DNA from: Thermodesulfatator sp.
Lineage (GTDB): Bacteria > Desulfobacterota > Thermodesulfobacteria > Thermodesulfobacteriales > Thermodesulfobacteriaceae
Direction of reading: 5' to 3'
Assembly: GCA_026993045.1 (NCBI GenBank)
Contig: JALWWR010000105.1
Span: forward strand, 340-5,496
DNA: 5,157 nucleotides
The notes under the pieces were generated by a model that made no database searches, was not told the origin of the DNA, and was given only the letters and a program-made list of their open reading frames with translations. A program made the translations under genes and the position numbers. Every line of letters begins with the position of its first letter. The first letter of the stretch is position 1. This document shows positions 1 through 5,157 of the stretch, piece after piece.

Positions 1-243
1 CGGTTTTCGGATCTTCGGGAACGTTACGGCCGCCGGCCTTCCTCTTGGGTCCGCATTTTTCGATTGGAGGAGTTGACCAAGCTCCTTGAAAGGCGTCTTT
101 TTAGGCCTCTTTCGATCCGGCCCGAAGATTTAGAGGCCTTAAATGCTATTAAGGAGATCCGTCTATGGCTTATCGCGTGGCTCTCCTCGCCGGAGGGACT
201 TCCCCTGAACGGGAGGTTTCTCTGCGGGGTGGAGAAGCGGTAG
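1..243 (+). CDS. 3' end of an unrecognised protein (partial, left edge)
   Basis: A plus-strand frame is open from the first base to a TAG at 241-243. The translation is rich in Arg, Glu and Leu, with helix-like stretches such as RLEELTKLLERRLF and RPEDLEALNAIKEIRLWLI. Codon choice (gcc, ctt, cgg, gag) is like that of the genes to its right. The other two forward frames stop at 74-76 and at about 90, so this frame is the best candidate for the gene preceding ddl. Its last 79 bp lie inside the ddl coding sequence in another frame, and the ddl ribosome binding site lies within it. Such a long same-strand overlap is unusual, so the part after about 164 may be a non-conserved tail or this may not be a gene at all. 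I do not recognise the family and assign no function. If real, it is probably co-transcribed with ddl. Confidence 0.42.
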   Translation, partial: RFSDLRERYGRRPSSWVRIFRLEELTKLLERRLFRPLSIRPEDLEALNAIKEIRLWLIAWLSSPEGLPLNGRFLCGVEKR

Positions 244-1112
244 CAAAGGCTTTAAAGGCCCGGGGACACCAGGTCCGTCGTTTCGATCCCGCCCAAGATC
301 TCCCGGAATTAGCGGCCAAAGCCGCCGGTTTCGAAGCCGCTTTCCTGGTCCTTCATGGACCAGGGGGTGAAGATGGTACTATCCAGGGTTTCCTTGAAGC
401 CTTAGGACTTCCCTATCAGGGGGCAGGGATCTTGGGCTCGGCCCTGGCCATCCATAAAGGGCTTTCTCGGCTCCTTTATCAAAAGGCCGGCCTTCCAGTG
501 CCTCCTGGGGGTTGTTTCCTGAAAAACGAGGTCTCGCGGATACCGGGGTTCGCTAAAAAACTAGGCCTTCCGGTGGTAGTAAAACCCGCCACTCAAGGCT
601 CAAGCCTAGGACTTTCCGTGGTGGAAAATCAAGAAGATCTATCTCCGGCCTTGGAAAGGGCCTTGGCCTTGGATCAAGAGGTGGTGGTAGAGAAATTCCT
701 CTCCGGCCGAGAGATCACCGTGGGGGTCTTGGGAGAAGAGGCCCTCCCGGTGGTAGAAATTATCCCCAAGGAAAGCTCCTATTTTGACTATCACACCAAA
801 TACACTCCGGGGGCGGCCCGAGAGATCTGCCCGGCCCCCCTTCCGGCCCCTCTAGCCCGAAAGGCCCAGGAGTACGCCCTTCAAGCCCATAAAATTCTAA
901 GGCTGAGACATTATAGTCGGACCGACATGATCCTGGTGGGAGAGGAGATCTACCTCTTAGAAACCAACACCATTCCAGGGATGACCGAAACCAGCCTCCT
1001 GCCGCTTGCAGCTCAGGCCGCAGGGCTTTCCTTTGAGGACTTGGTAGAGACCCTACTCTTCATGGCCTTGGGAAAGGACCCTCTCCATAAAGGCCCGCAC
1101 CTCGCGAGCTAG
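165..1112 (+). CDS. ddl: D-alanine--D-alanine ligase
   Basis: This cytoplasmic ATP-grasp ligase joins two D-alanines, using ATP, to make the dipeptide that MurF adds to the peptidoglycan precursor. The 315 residues are close to the usual ~300-310. The N-terminal AGGTSPEREVSL (residues 9-20) carries Glu15, matching Glu15 of E. coli DdlB. HGPGGEDGTIQG (64-75) is the family signature. KPATQGSSLG (140-149) is the ATP-binding and Ser loop. HTKY (210-213) provides the Lys-Tyr pair, and SRTD (251-254) the conserved Arg and Asp. ETNTIPGMT (266-274) holds the Mg-binding Glu266 and Asn268, so all expected active-site positions are present. The ATG at 165 is preceded by AAGGAG at 151-156 with 8-bp spacing, which fixes the start. 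The last ~15 residues extend past the conserved core and are the part overlapped by the convergent acyltransferase gene. No other mur genes are visible here. Confidence 0.97.
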   Translation: MAYRVALLAGGTSPEREVSLRGGEAVAKALKARGHQVRRFDPAQDLPELAAKAAGFEAAFLVLHGPGGEDGTIQGFLEALGLPYQGAGILGSALAIHKGLSRLLYQKAGLPVPPGGCFLKNEVSRIPGFAKKLGLPVVVKPATQGSSLGLSVVENQEDLSPALERALALDQEVVVEKFLSGREITVGVLGEEALPVVEIIPKESSYFDYHTKYTPGAAREICPAPLPAPLARKAQEYALQAHKILRLRHYSRTDMILVGEEIYLLETNTIPGMTETSLLPLAAQAAGLSFEDLVETLLFMALGKDPLHKGPHLAS

Positions 1113-1775
1113 CTGTTCCTTGTGACTCTTAGTTAAGCCTTGGGTAGGAATGGGGGCTCCAACTACCACCCGCACTTTTCCGGGACGTACGAAAAGGGAG
1201 CCTTTGGGAAGGACCTCCCGGGTGCCTATAATCACCACCGGCACCGCTGGCACTTGGGCCTTAAGGGGTAAAAGGAATCCCGCGGTCTTAAAGGATAGCA
1301 GGCGACCATCTGGGCTGCGAGTCCCCTCTGGAAACACCACCACCGAATAGCCGGCCTTGATCTTTTCGGCACAGGATAAAAGGCTCCGCAGGCCTTCGCG
1401 GGGGTCCTTTCTTTCCACCGGGATATAACCCAAAGCCGCAATTCCCCAACCGAAAAAGGGGATCTTAAAGAGGCTCTTTTTAGCCAAAAAACGAATCTCG
1501 TAATCTTTTAAGGTCTCTTCAAGTACCGGGATATCCATCTGGCTCTGATGGTTGGCAAAAAAAACGTACCGGCCTGGAGGGAGACTCTCCAGGCCCTCTG
1601 CTTCCACCTTTACTCCGCTTAAAAAAAGGACTATCCGGCACCACAGCCAAGCCACCTTATGGGCCCAGACCTTCTTTTTCTCCAAAAGGGCTATCAGAAT
1701 GGCCCCTAGGCCAAAAAGGGGCACCGAAAGCAAGACAAAGATAAGAAGTAAGAAGTTGCGAAAGAAAACTTCCAA
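1053..1775 (-). CDS. plsC: 1-acyl-sn-glycerol-3-phosphate acyltransferase (PlsC family)
   Basis: This membrane-bound acyltransferase converts lysophosphatidic acid to phosphatidic acid in phospholipid synthesis. From the chosen start the protein is 240 residues, typical for PlsC. A long hydrophobic segment at about 4-31 and a second at about 41-53 should anchor it in the inner membrane. The catalytic block NHQSQMD (75-81) has the His76/Asp81 HX4D pair. Block II is GYIPVER (116-122, Arg122), block III FPEGTRS (148-154) and block IV VPVVIIG (178-184). The frame stays open upstream to an ATG at 1958, but those 61 codons are antisense to hisD. I choose the TTG at 1775 because AGGAGG (1783-1788 on the minus strand) lies 7 bp before it and the protein then begins directly with the membrane segment. 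The last ~20 codons overlap ddl tail to tail. PlsC-like acyltransferases with other acceptors cannot be excluded from motifs alone. Confidence 0.93.
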   Translation of the reverse strand: MEVFFRNFLLLIFVLLSVPLFGLGAILIALLEKKKVWAHKVAWLWCRIVLFLSGVKVEAEGLESLPPGRYVFFANHQSQMDIPVLEETLKDYEIRFLAKKSLFKIPFFGWGIAALGYIPVERKDPREGLRSLLSCAEKIKAGYSVVVFPEGTRSPDGRLLSFKTAGFLLPLKAQVPAVPVVIIGTREVLPKGSLFVRPGKVRVVVGAPIPTQGLTKSHKEQLAREVRAFMERVLSQGHEE

Positions 1776-1800
1776 TTTGGGGCCTCCTAAGTTGTGGTAA

Positions 1801-1826
1801 GTTATAGGGAATCTCCAGATCGTCAA
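1801..1826 (-). promoter_or_regulatory. candidate plsC promoter in the 61-bp plsC/hisD divergent region
   Basis: Read on the minus strand, TTGACG (1821-1826) is followed after 14 bp by TATAAC (1801-1806). Both boxes differ from the sigma-70 consensus at one base, but the spacer is shorter than the usual 16-18 bp. Transcription would start about 10-20 bases before the plsC Shine-Dalgarno. The -35 box overlaps the start of the hisD ribosome binding site (AAGGAGG, 1825-1831), so polymerase bound here could interfere with hisD expression. No equally good promoter for hisD is visible on the plus strand. This is a pattern match only. Confidence 0.33.
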
Positions 1827-1836
1827 GGAGGTAGGA

Positions 1837-3165
1837 ATGCGAATCTTAAGGGAAGACCACCAGGCCGGCCAAAGATTTCTAAAGCGCTTAATCCAGAGGA
1901 AAAGCGCCTTTCCTTTAAAGATCGAAAAACAGGTGCGGCGTATCTTACAGGAGGTCAAAAAACGGGGGGATCAAGCTCTCATCGAATACACCCGGCGCTT
2001 TGATTGTCCAGACTTTTCTCTGGAAGACCTTCGAGTTTCAGACTCTGAAATTGAGGCCGCCTATCAGGCCGTAGAGCCAGAACTCCTTTCCGCCTTGAGG
2101 CTGGCCCGAAAGAACATCGCGGATTTTCACCTCCGCCAGAAAGAGAGCTCTTGGTTTGAGGCCCATCCCAAAGGGGCCTTTTTGGGACAATTGGTTCAGC
2201 CGGTGGAGGCCGCGGGTCTTTACGTGCCAGGAGGCACCGGGGGGGAGACTCCCCTGGTCTCTACGGTGCTCATGACCGCTTTACCCGCCCAAGTAGCAGG
2301 GGTAAAACGCCTGGTAATGGTTTCCCCTCCCAACCGGGAAGGCCGGCTTCATCCGGCCCTTTTGGTGGCTGCGGCGGAGTGCGGGGTGACCGAGATCTAT
2401 CGGGTAGGAAGCGCTTGGGCCATCGCGGCCTTAGCCTACGGCACGGAAACCATCGCCCCGGTCTCGGTGATCGCTGGCCCTGGGAATATATACGTCACGA
2501 TAGCCAAAAAACTCCTTTATGGCGAAGTAGGGGTGGATCTGGTGGCTGGCCCTAGCGAGGTCCTCATCGTAGCGGACGATTCCGCACCTCCAGAACCTTT
2601 GGCCTGGGATCTTCTGGCTCAAGCCGAACATGACTCCCTGGCCACTGCCGTGCTTTTCACCCCCTCGGCGGCCTTGGCCCGCAAGGTCCGAAAGGCCTTG
2701 GTCCAGGCCTTAGAAAGCCTTCCCCGGCGAGAAATTGCCGAAGAGGCCTTGAGGAAACAAGGAGGCCTATTGGTGACCTCTTCCCTGGAGTCGGCCCTCG
2801 AGCTCGCCAACCAGGTGGCCCCAGAACACCTGGAGTTAGCGGTGGCCGACCCCTTCGCTTGGCTTCCGAAGATCCGCCAGGCCGGGGCCGTCTTCCTGGG
2901 GCCTTATACCCCTGAGGCCCTGGGAGATTACGTAGCCGGCCCGAACCACGTGTTACCTACCATGGGGGCGGCCCGGTTTGCTTCCGCCCTTTCAGTTTCG
3001 GTCTTTCTTAAAAAGATCAGCCTGCTCTCCTATTCCAGAGAGGCCCTTTTCCAGGAAGGACCAGCGGTCCTCCGCCTGGCTGAGACCGAAGGTCTGACAG
3101 CCCATGCCGAAGCCGTCCGGGTAAGGCTTAGTCTTTTTCCTCCAGATAAGAAGGGAGCGGCGTAG
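1837..3165 (+). CDS. hisD: histidinol dehydrogenase
   Basis: This Zn-dependent cytoplasmic enzyme catalyses the last two steps of histidine synthesis, oxidising L-histidinol to histidinal and then histidine with 2 NAD+. The 442 residues fit the family (~430-440). GLYVPGG (127-133) and AGPGNIYV (213-220, Asn217) form the nucleotide-binding part, and VDLVAGPSEV (233-242) is the family signature. Zn ligands by alignment with E. coli are Gln262 and His265 in AQAEHD, Asp364 in GDY and His423 in LTAHAE. The catalytic pair is Glu330-His331 in APEHLE. One deviation: the usual GGAQAIAA stretch reads GSAWAIAA (191-198), placing Trp194 where E. coli has the NAD-contacting Gln188. The ATG at 1837 follows AAGGAGG (1825-1831) by 5 bp. 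The gene stands apart from any other his genes in this window, and its last 38 bp overlap convergent bpsA. Confidence 0.96.
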   Translation: MRILREDHQAGQRFLKRLIQRKSAFPLKIEKQVRRILQEVKKRGDQALIEYTRRFDCPDFSLEDLRVSDSEIEAAYQAVEPELLSALRLARKNIADFHLRQKESSWFEAHPKGAFLGQLVQPVEAAGLYVPGGTGGETPLVSTVLMTALPAQVAGVKRLVMVSPPNREGRLHPALLVAAAECGVTEIYRVGSAWAIAALAYGTETIAPVSVIAGPGNIYVTIAKKLLYGEVGVDLVAGPSEVLIVADDSAPPEPLAWDLLAQAEHDSLATAVLFTPSAALARKVRKALVQALESLPRREIAEEALRKQGGLLVTSSLESALELANQVAPEHLELAVADPFAWLPKIRQAGAVFLGPYTPEALGDYVAGPNHVLPTMGAARFASALSVSVFLKKISLLSYSREALFQEGPAVLRLAETEGLTAHAEAVRVRLSLFPPDKKGAA

Positions 3166-4168
3166 CCCAGGACTCATCGTCAAAGTAAAGTTCCTTTAGG
3201 TCTTTGGGAGGTTCAAAGGGAGGGACTTCAGGGCCTTCCACCACCTCAAAGCGGACAAATGAGCTCTTATACCAGTCCACCTCTGGCAAGGGGAGGTCCA
3301 ATTTCTTCATAATCTCATAAGTCCGATAAAAATCCTCCCAGCGGTTCTCTTTTTCAGGATAGATGGCAAAATCCCGCAAGATATCGGTAATAACCAGCCC
3401 AGCCGAAAGGATAAACTTTTCGAATTCAAACCACTTGGCGAGGGAGGCCTCCCGGTGGGTAAACCCCATATACCCTACAGATCCAGGGCCCTTTAGGGCC
3501 TCCAAACAACGGCCCACAAAAAGTTTCAACCCCTTTTTGGTCTCCACCGGGTCGGTAACAAAAACGTCAAAGGCCTTGGAGAGACCCTGGGGCAAGGCCT
3601 CGATGACGTTATAGTCATAGACTTCTAAGTTAGAAAGCCCCCTCTGGCAGGCAAAATCCTTAATAAACTGGTTCAGCCTTTGGTCGATCTCCACCACCAC
3701 TATCCTTCGAGGCATGCCCGTAAGTCCCATGGCCACCGAAAGGAGATCGTCATCCCCCAGGATGAAGATCTCGGTCTCCTCGAGATCCCCCCTTTGGTAG
3801 ATATAGGCCACCCGCCTTACCGTGTCCACGGGACGAACAAATCCCTGATCATAATCGCTGGTAGGCAGAGGCCGATTTTGGGTGGCTTCTAAGAAACGCT
3901 GATAGATCTCTTCCCAAAACCCGTAAAGCTCTACTCCTAAACCGCAAGTGCGGCATAGCGTATCCGCTAGGGGCTTTAGGCCCGGATCTTGGGTGAGTTC
4001 AAAACGATGGTTACGGTAAGAGATGCGCCCCTCAGAAAGGAGTTCTTGAAGGGCGGTAAAGAAGGCCCCTAAATGCCCGTCCTGATGGTTGATAAGTTCC
4101 CAAAAGGTTTGGGGTCTAAGCTTTAAGGCCCGCAAGATTTGTCTTTTTATACGTTCGGTCTCGCGCAT
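3128..4168 (-). CDS. bpsA: N4-bis(aminopropyl)spermidine synthase (branched-chain polyamine synthase)
   Basis: The BpsA family (formerly DUF43) transfers two aminopropyl groups from decarboxylated S-adenosylmethionine to the N4 nitrogen of spermidine. The product, a quaternary branched polyamine, is known from hyperthermophilic archaea and thermophilic bacteria, where it is thought to protect nucleic acids and translation at high temperature. The 346 residues match the family length. Residues 1-60 look like a winged-helix domain. A CRTC pair follows (Cys72, Cys75), then the Rossmann-type core with the diagnostic ILGDDDLLSVA (136-146; GDDD 138-141) and VVVEIDQRL (157-165), whose acidic residues should bind the donor. 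The second family motif, normally DPPE, reads DPVET here (206-210). The C-terminal tail is acidic, with a conserved-looking YFDDESWATP (328-337). The ATG at 4168 follows GGGAGG (4176-4181, minus strand) by 7 bp. The gene is monocistronic and converges on hisD. Confidence 0.93.
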   Translation of the reverse strand: MRETERIKRQILRALKLRPQTFWELINHQDGHLGAFFTALQELLSEGRISYRNHRFELTQDPGLKPLADTLCRTCGLGVELYGFWEEIYQRFLEATQNRPLPTSDYDQGFVRPVDTVRRVAYIYQRGDLEETEIFILGDDDLLSVAMGLTGMPRRIVVVEIDQRLNQFIKDFACQRGLSNLEVYDYNVIEALPQGLSKAFDVFVTDPVETKKGLKLFVGRCLEALKGPGSVGYMGFTHREASLAKWFEFEKFILSAGLVITDILRDFAIYPEKENRWEDFYRTYEIMKKLDLPLPEVDWYKSSFVRFEVVEGPEVPPFEPPKDLKELYFDDESWATPLPSYLEEKD

Positions 4169-4232
4169 TTAAAAGCCTCCCACCCGGATTCCCTTCAAAC
4201 CTAACAAAAGCCCAGCGCTTTACAAGCAGGCC

Positions 4233-4268
4233 CTAAAAGTTTTAGACTAAATTCCAAACCTTTATGAA
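4233..4268 (-). promoter_or_regulatory. possible bpsA promoter with overlapping palindrome
   Basis: Upstream of bpsA, reading on the minus strand, TTCATA (4263-4268) and TAAAAC (4239-4244) are separated by 18 bp, each matching the sigma-70 consensus at 4 of 6 bases. The second box lies inside a perfect 13-bp palindrome with a central base, CTAAAAGTTTTAG (4233-4245), about 65 bp before the bpsA ATG. A palindrome over a -10 box would be a natural operator position, but AT-rich palindromes of this size arise by chance and no regulator gene is nearby. Confidence 0.22.
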
Positions 4269-4287
4269 CGCTCTGGGGTTGGAGCGG

Positions 4288-4343
4288 TTTAAGAGGTCCC
4301 AGGCCCCAGGAGCTTATCAGCGTTTAAATCCGGCCCTCTTAAA
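4288..4343. repeat. 12-bp imperfect inverted repeat in the bpsA / Fe-S gene spacer
   Basis: The arms TTTAAGAGGTCC (4288-4299) and GGCCCTCTTAAA (4332-4343) are inverted repeats matching at 11 of 12 positions. They would form a 9-bp stem, one mismatch and 2 more base pairs around a 32-base loop. Neither strand has a U-run directly after the stem in the orientation needed for an intrinsic terminator of the Fe-S gene: on that strand the T-run comes before the stem. It sits 54 bp or more beyond the Fe-S gene stop and about 120 bp upstream of bpsA. It could be an RNA structure in the transcript from the right, a protein-binding site, or chance. The rest of the 228-bp spacer (4169-4396) holds no convincing gene. 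Confidence 0.4.
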
Positions 4344-4396
4344 AAAGAATTTATGCTAGCCGCGGAAGCCCTTTTTCGGGCAAAAGTCGGGCCATA

Positions 4397-4924
4397 CTAG
4401 GACAGGAGTTCCTCTAATTCCCGGCGGTTTTCCTCAAACTGGGGGACTTCATAAAGGGGGGCGCAAGCCGAAAGTTCGGCTTCCAGGGCCGCAAGCCTCA
4501 CTGCAAAGGCCATACAGGTAGGCTCTCCACAGCGGCCACAATTAGTTCCCGGAAGCCGCCGGTAGATCTCAAGGGGTGGAGGCAGACTCCGAGGCTCATG
4601 GCGAGGAGAGATCTCTTCCCTCCTAGCCCAGACCTCCTCCAAAAACTCTTCCACCCTTTCTTTAACCTTTCGTCCTACTTCAGCGTCGGGAACCGGACCA
4701 ATCTGGACGTTGTCTCGCCGGACCGCCACCTTGAACCCTTCGAATTTAAAGACCAGGGCCGGTTCTTGGGGATCATAATAAAGGACCCGGGCCACCGCGC
4801 TAAGATAGGGAAGAAAAGGACCTAGGTCTTCTTGGGCAGAAACCACCACTTTATAACGGGGACAGCGGGCATCAACATAACAAGAGGCCGGCTCAAGCTG
4901 AAAGTGAGAGGAAAGGAGTGACAT
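4397..4924 (-). CDS. Fe-S cluster domain protein of unknown function
   Basis: The 175-residue protein has no signal peptide or membrane segment, so it is probably cytoplasmic. Its C-terminal part carries four cysteines spaced C-x2-C-x4-C-x16-C (Cys129, 132, 137, 154) within LPGTNCGRCGEPTC and the following helix. This is the 4Fe-4S domain (Pfam PF04060) also seen in RnfB and in the corrinoid Fe-S subunit of CO dehydrogenase/acetyl-CoA synthase. The N-terminal ~115 residues are not from either of those. They resemble the N-terminus of stand-alone Fe-S proteins I recall from anaerobic bacteria and archaea, whose function is not established. Cys15 and Cys21 are extra. The ATG at 4924 has a modest Shine-Dalgarno, AAAGG (4931-4935, minus strand), 6 bp before it. 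The tRNA-fMet gene ends 18 bp upstream, so the gene is probably transcribed from the tRNA promoter. Confidence 0.85.
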   Translation of the reverse strand: MSLLSSHFQLEPASCYVDARCPRYKVVVSAQEDLGPFLPYLSAVARVLYYDPQEPALVFKFEGFKVAVRRDNVQIGPVPDAEVGRKVKERVEEFLEEVWARREEISPRHEPRSLPPPLEIYRRLPGTNCGRCGEPTCMAFAVRLAALEAELSACAPLYEVPQFEENRRELEELLS

Positions 4925-4942
4925 CTTAAACCTTTAAAAAAT

Positions 4943-5019
<77 letters not shown>

Positions 5020-5031
5020 TCAGCTAGATAT

Positions 5032-5059
5032 AATTTAAAGGCCTTTTCCTTTAAGTCAA
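5032..5059 (-). promoter_or_regulatory. probable promoter of tRNA-fMet and the downstream Fe-S gene
   Basis: On the minus strand, TTGACT (5054-5059, 5 of 6 matches to the -35 consensus) and TAAATT (5032-5037, 4 of 6) are 16 bp apart. The -10 box ends 12 bp before the first base of the tRNA, so a start about 7 bp on would leave a 5-nt leader for RNase P. This geometry is typical for tRNA genes. An alternative -10 (TATATC) lies nearer the gene but with a 21-bp spacer. The insertion-sequence-like repeats begin about 16-25 bp upstream of the -35 box. Confidence 0.55.
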
Positions 5060-5074
5060 GAGGAGTCTTTTGAG

Positions 5075-5157
5075 TGTGTTATTGCAAAGCGAATTTGTCA
5101 CCCCTAACTGCCAAGCAAAAATGTCACCCCCTCCTGTTAAAACCATAGGCCCAAATC
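5075..5157. mobile_element. probable end of an IS21-family-like insertion sequence (partial, right edge)
   Basis: Two tandem direct repeats with a 26-bp period occur here: 5084-5105 and 5110-5131, matching at 17 of 22 positions. Their core is GCNAAGC followed by TGTCACCCC. Several short subterminal repeats of the type GCAAAGCAAAAATGTC at each end are characteristic of IS21-family elements (istA/istB), and the outer edge could be one of the TG dinucleotides at 5075 or 5077. The transposase genes, the other end and a target duplication would lie outside the window, so orientation, completeness and family remain unproven. The boundary at 5075 is an estimate. Confidence 0.5.
5084..5131 (+). repeat. 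two tandem 22-bp direct repeats, 26-bp period
   Basis: The copies lie at 5084-5105 and 5110-5131. They share GC-AAGC, an A/T-rich middle and a perfect nine-base TGTCACCCC. Five mismatches fall at copy positions 3, 8, 11, 12 and 22. A third copy is not seen in the remaining 26 bases. The spacing and composition fit transposase-binding repeats at an insertion-sequence end rather than a CRISPR array, which would have longer, exact repeats and unique spacers. Confidence 0.75.

Noticed and set aside
1776..1958. Extension of PlsC to an ATG at 1958, adding 61 N-terminal residues
   Set aside because: The extra part is antisense to the start of hisD and has no family resemblance. A TTG at 1775 has a perfect Shine-Dalgarno and places the membrane segment at the N-terminus.
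2389..2425. HisD as a degenerate or inactive homologue because of the altered GGAQ stretch
   Set aside because: All Zn ligands, the catalytic Glu-His pair and the family signature are intact and the length is normal, so an active enzyme is far more likely.
4264..4359. Short plus-strand open frame (about 31 codons) beginning ATG AAC GCT in the spacer
   Set aside because: It has no convincing ribosome binding site, no recognisable product, and overlaps the inverted repeat. It is not supportable as a gene.
4369..4383. GCCC-TTTTTC-GGGC hairpin after the Fe-S gene stop as an intrinsic terminator
   Set aside because: The stem is only four base pairs and on the minus strand is not followed by a U-run, so it is too weak to call.
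4598..4825. Plus-strand open frame opposite the Fe-S gene
   Set aside because: It is fully antisense to a gene with a clear domain and has no Shine-Dalgarno or family match. The same holds for frames opposite plsC (1552-1800), hisD (2431-2631, 2619-2810) and bpsA (3363-3614, 3680-3892).
5084..5131. Start of a CRISPR array
   Set aside because: There are only two copies with five mismatches and a four-base gap between them. A CRISPR array would have near-exact repeats separated by 30-40-bp unique spacers.

Overview
The window looks like chromosomal DNA of a thermophilic bacterium, most likely a member of Thermodesulfobacteriota (the Thermodesulfatator / Thermosulfurimonas / Thermodesulfobacterium group). 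This is an inference. It rests on a branched-chain polyamine synthase (bpsA), an enzyme known from hyperthermophilic archaea and thermophilic bacteria, on a small Fe-S protein of a type I associate with anaerobes, on the Arg- and Leu-rich codon style, and on very tight gene packing. No 16S rRNA or other decisive marker is present.

Layout, left to right. (1) Positions 1-243 hold the 3' end of an unrecognised plus-strand frame that runs 79 bp into the next gene. (2) ddl, D-alanine--D-alanine ligase (165-1112, +). (3) A plsC-type 1-acylglycerol-3-phosphate acyltransferase (1053-1775, -), convergent with ddl and overlapping its 3' end by 60 bp. (4) hisD, histidinol dehydrogenase (1837-3165, +), divergent from plsC across a 61-bp control region. 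(5) bpsA, N4-bis(aminopropyl)spermidine synthase (3128-4168, -), convergent with hisD and overlapping it by 38 bp. (6) A 228-bp spacer (4169-4396) with two inverted repeats. (7) A 175-residue Fe-S protein (4397-4924, -). (8) Initiator tRNA-fMet (4943-5019, -), 18 bp upstream of the Fe-S gene, with a likely promoter just upstream of the tRNA. (9) At the right edge, two tandem 26-bp-period repeats that resemble the multi-repeat end of an IS21-family insertion sequence, cut off by the window end.

The genes do not form one pathway. ddl serves peptidoglycan precursor synthesis, plsC phospholipid synthesis, hisD the last two oxidations of histidine synthesis, bpsA thermophile polyamine synthesis, and the tRNA translation initiation. 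The one likely shared transcription unit is tRNA-fMet followed by the Fe-S protein gene. Strand alternation with overlapping 3' ends leaves no room for conventional terminators between ddl/plsC and hisD/bpsA.

I see no defence system, CRISPR array or clearly new multi-gene system. The points most worth a second look are the apparent C73 discriminator in the initiator tRNA, the Gln-to-Trp change at the predicted NAD contact of HisD, the DPVE variant of the DPPE motif in BpsA, the tRNA/Fe-S gene coupling, and the IS-like end next to the tRNA-fMet promoter.
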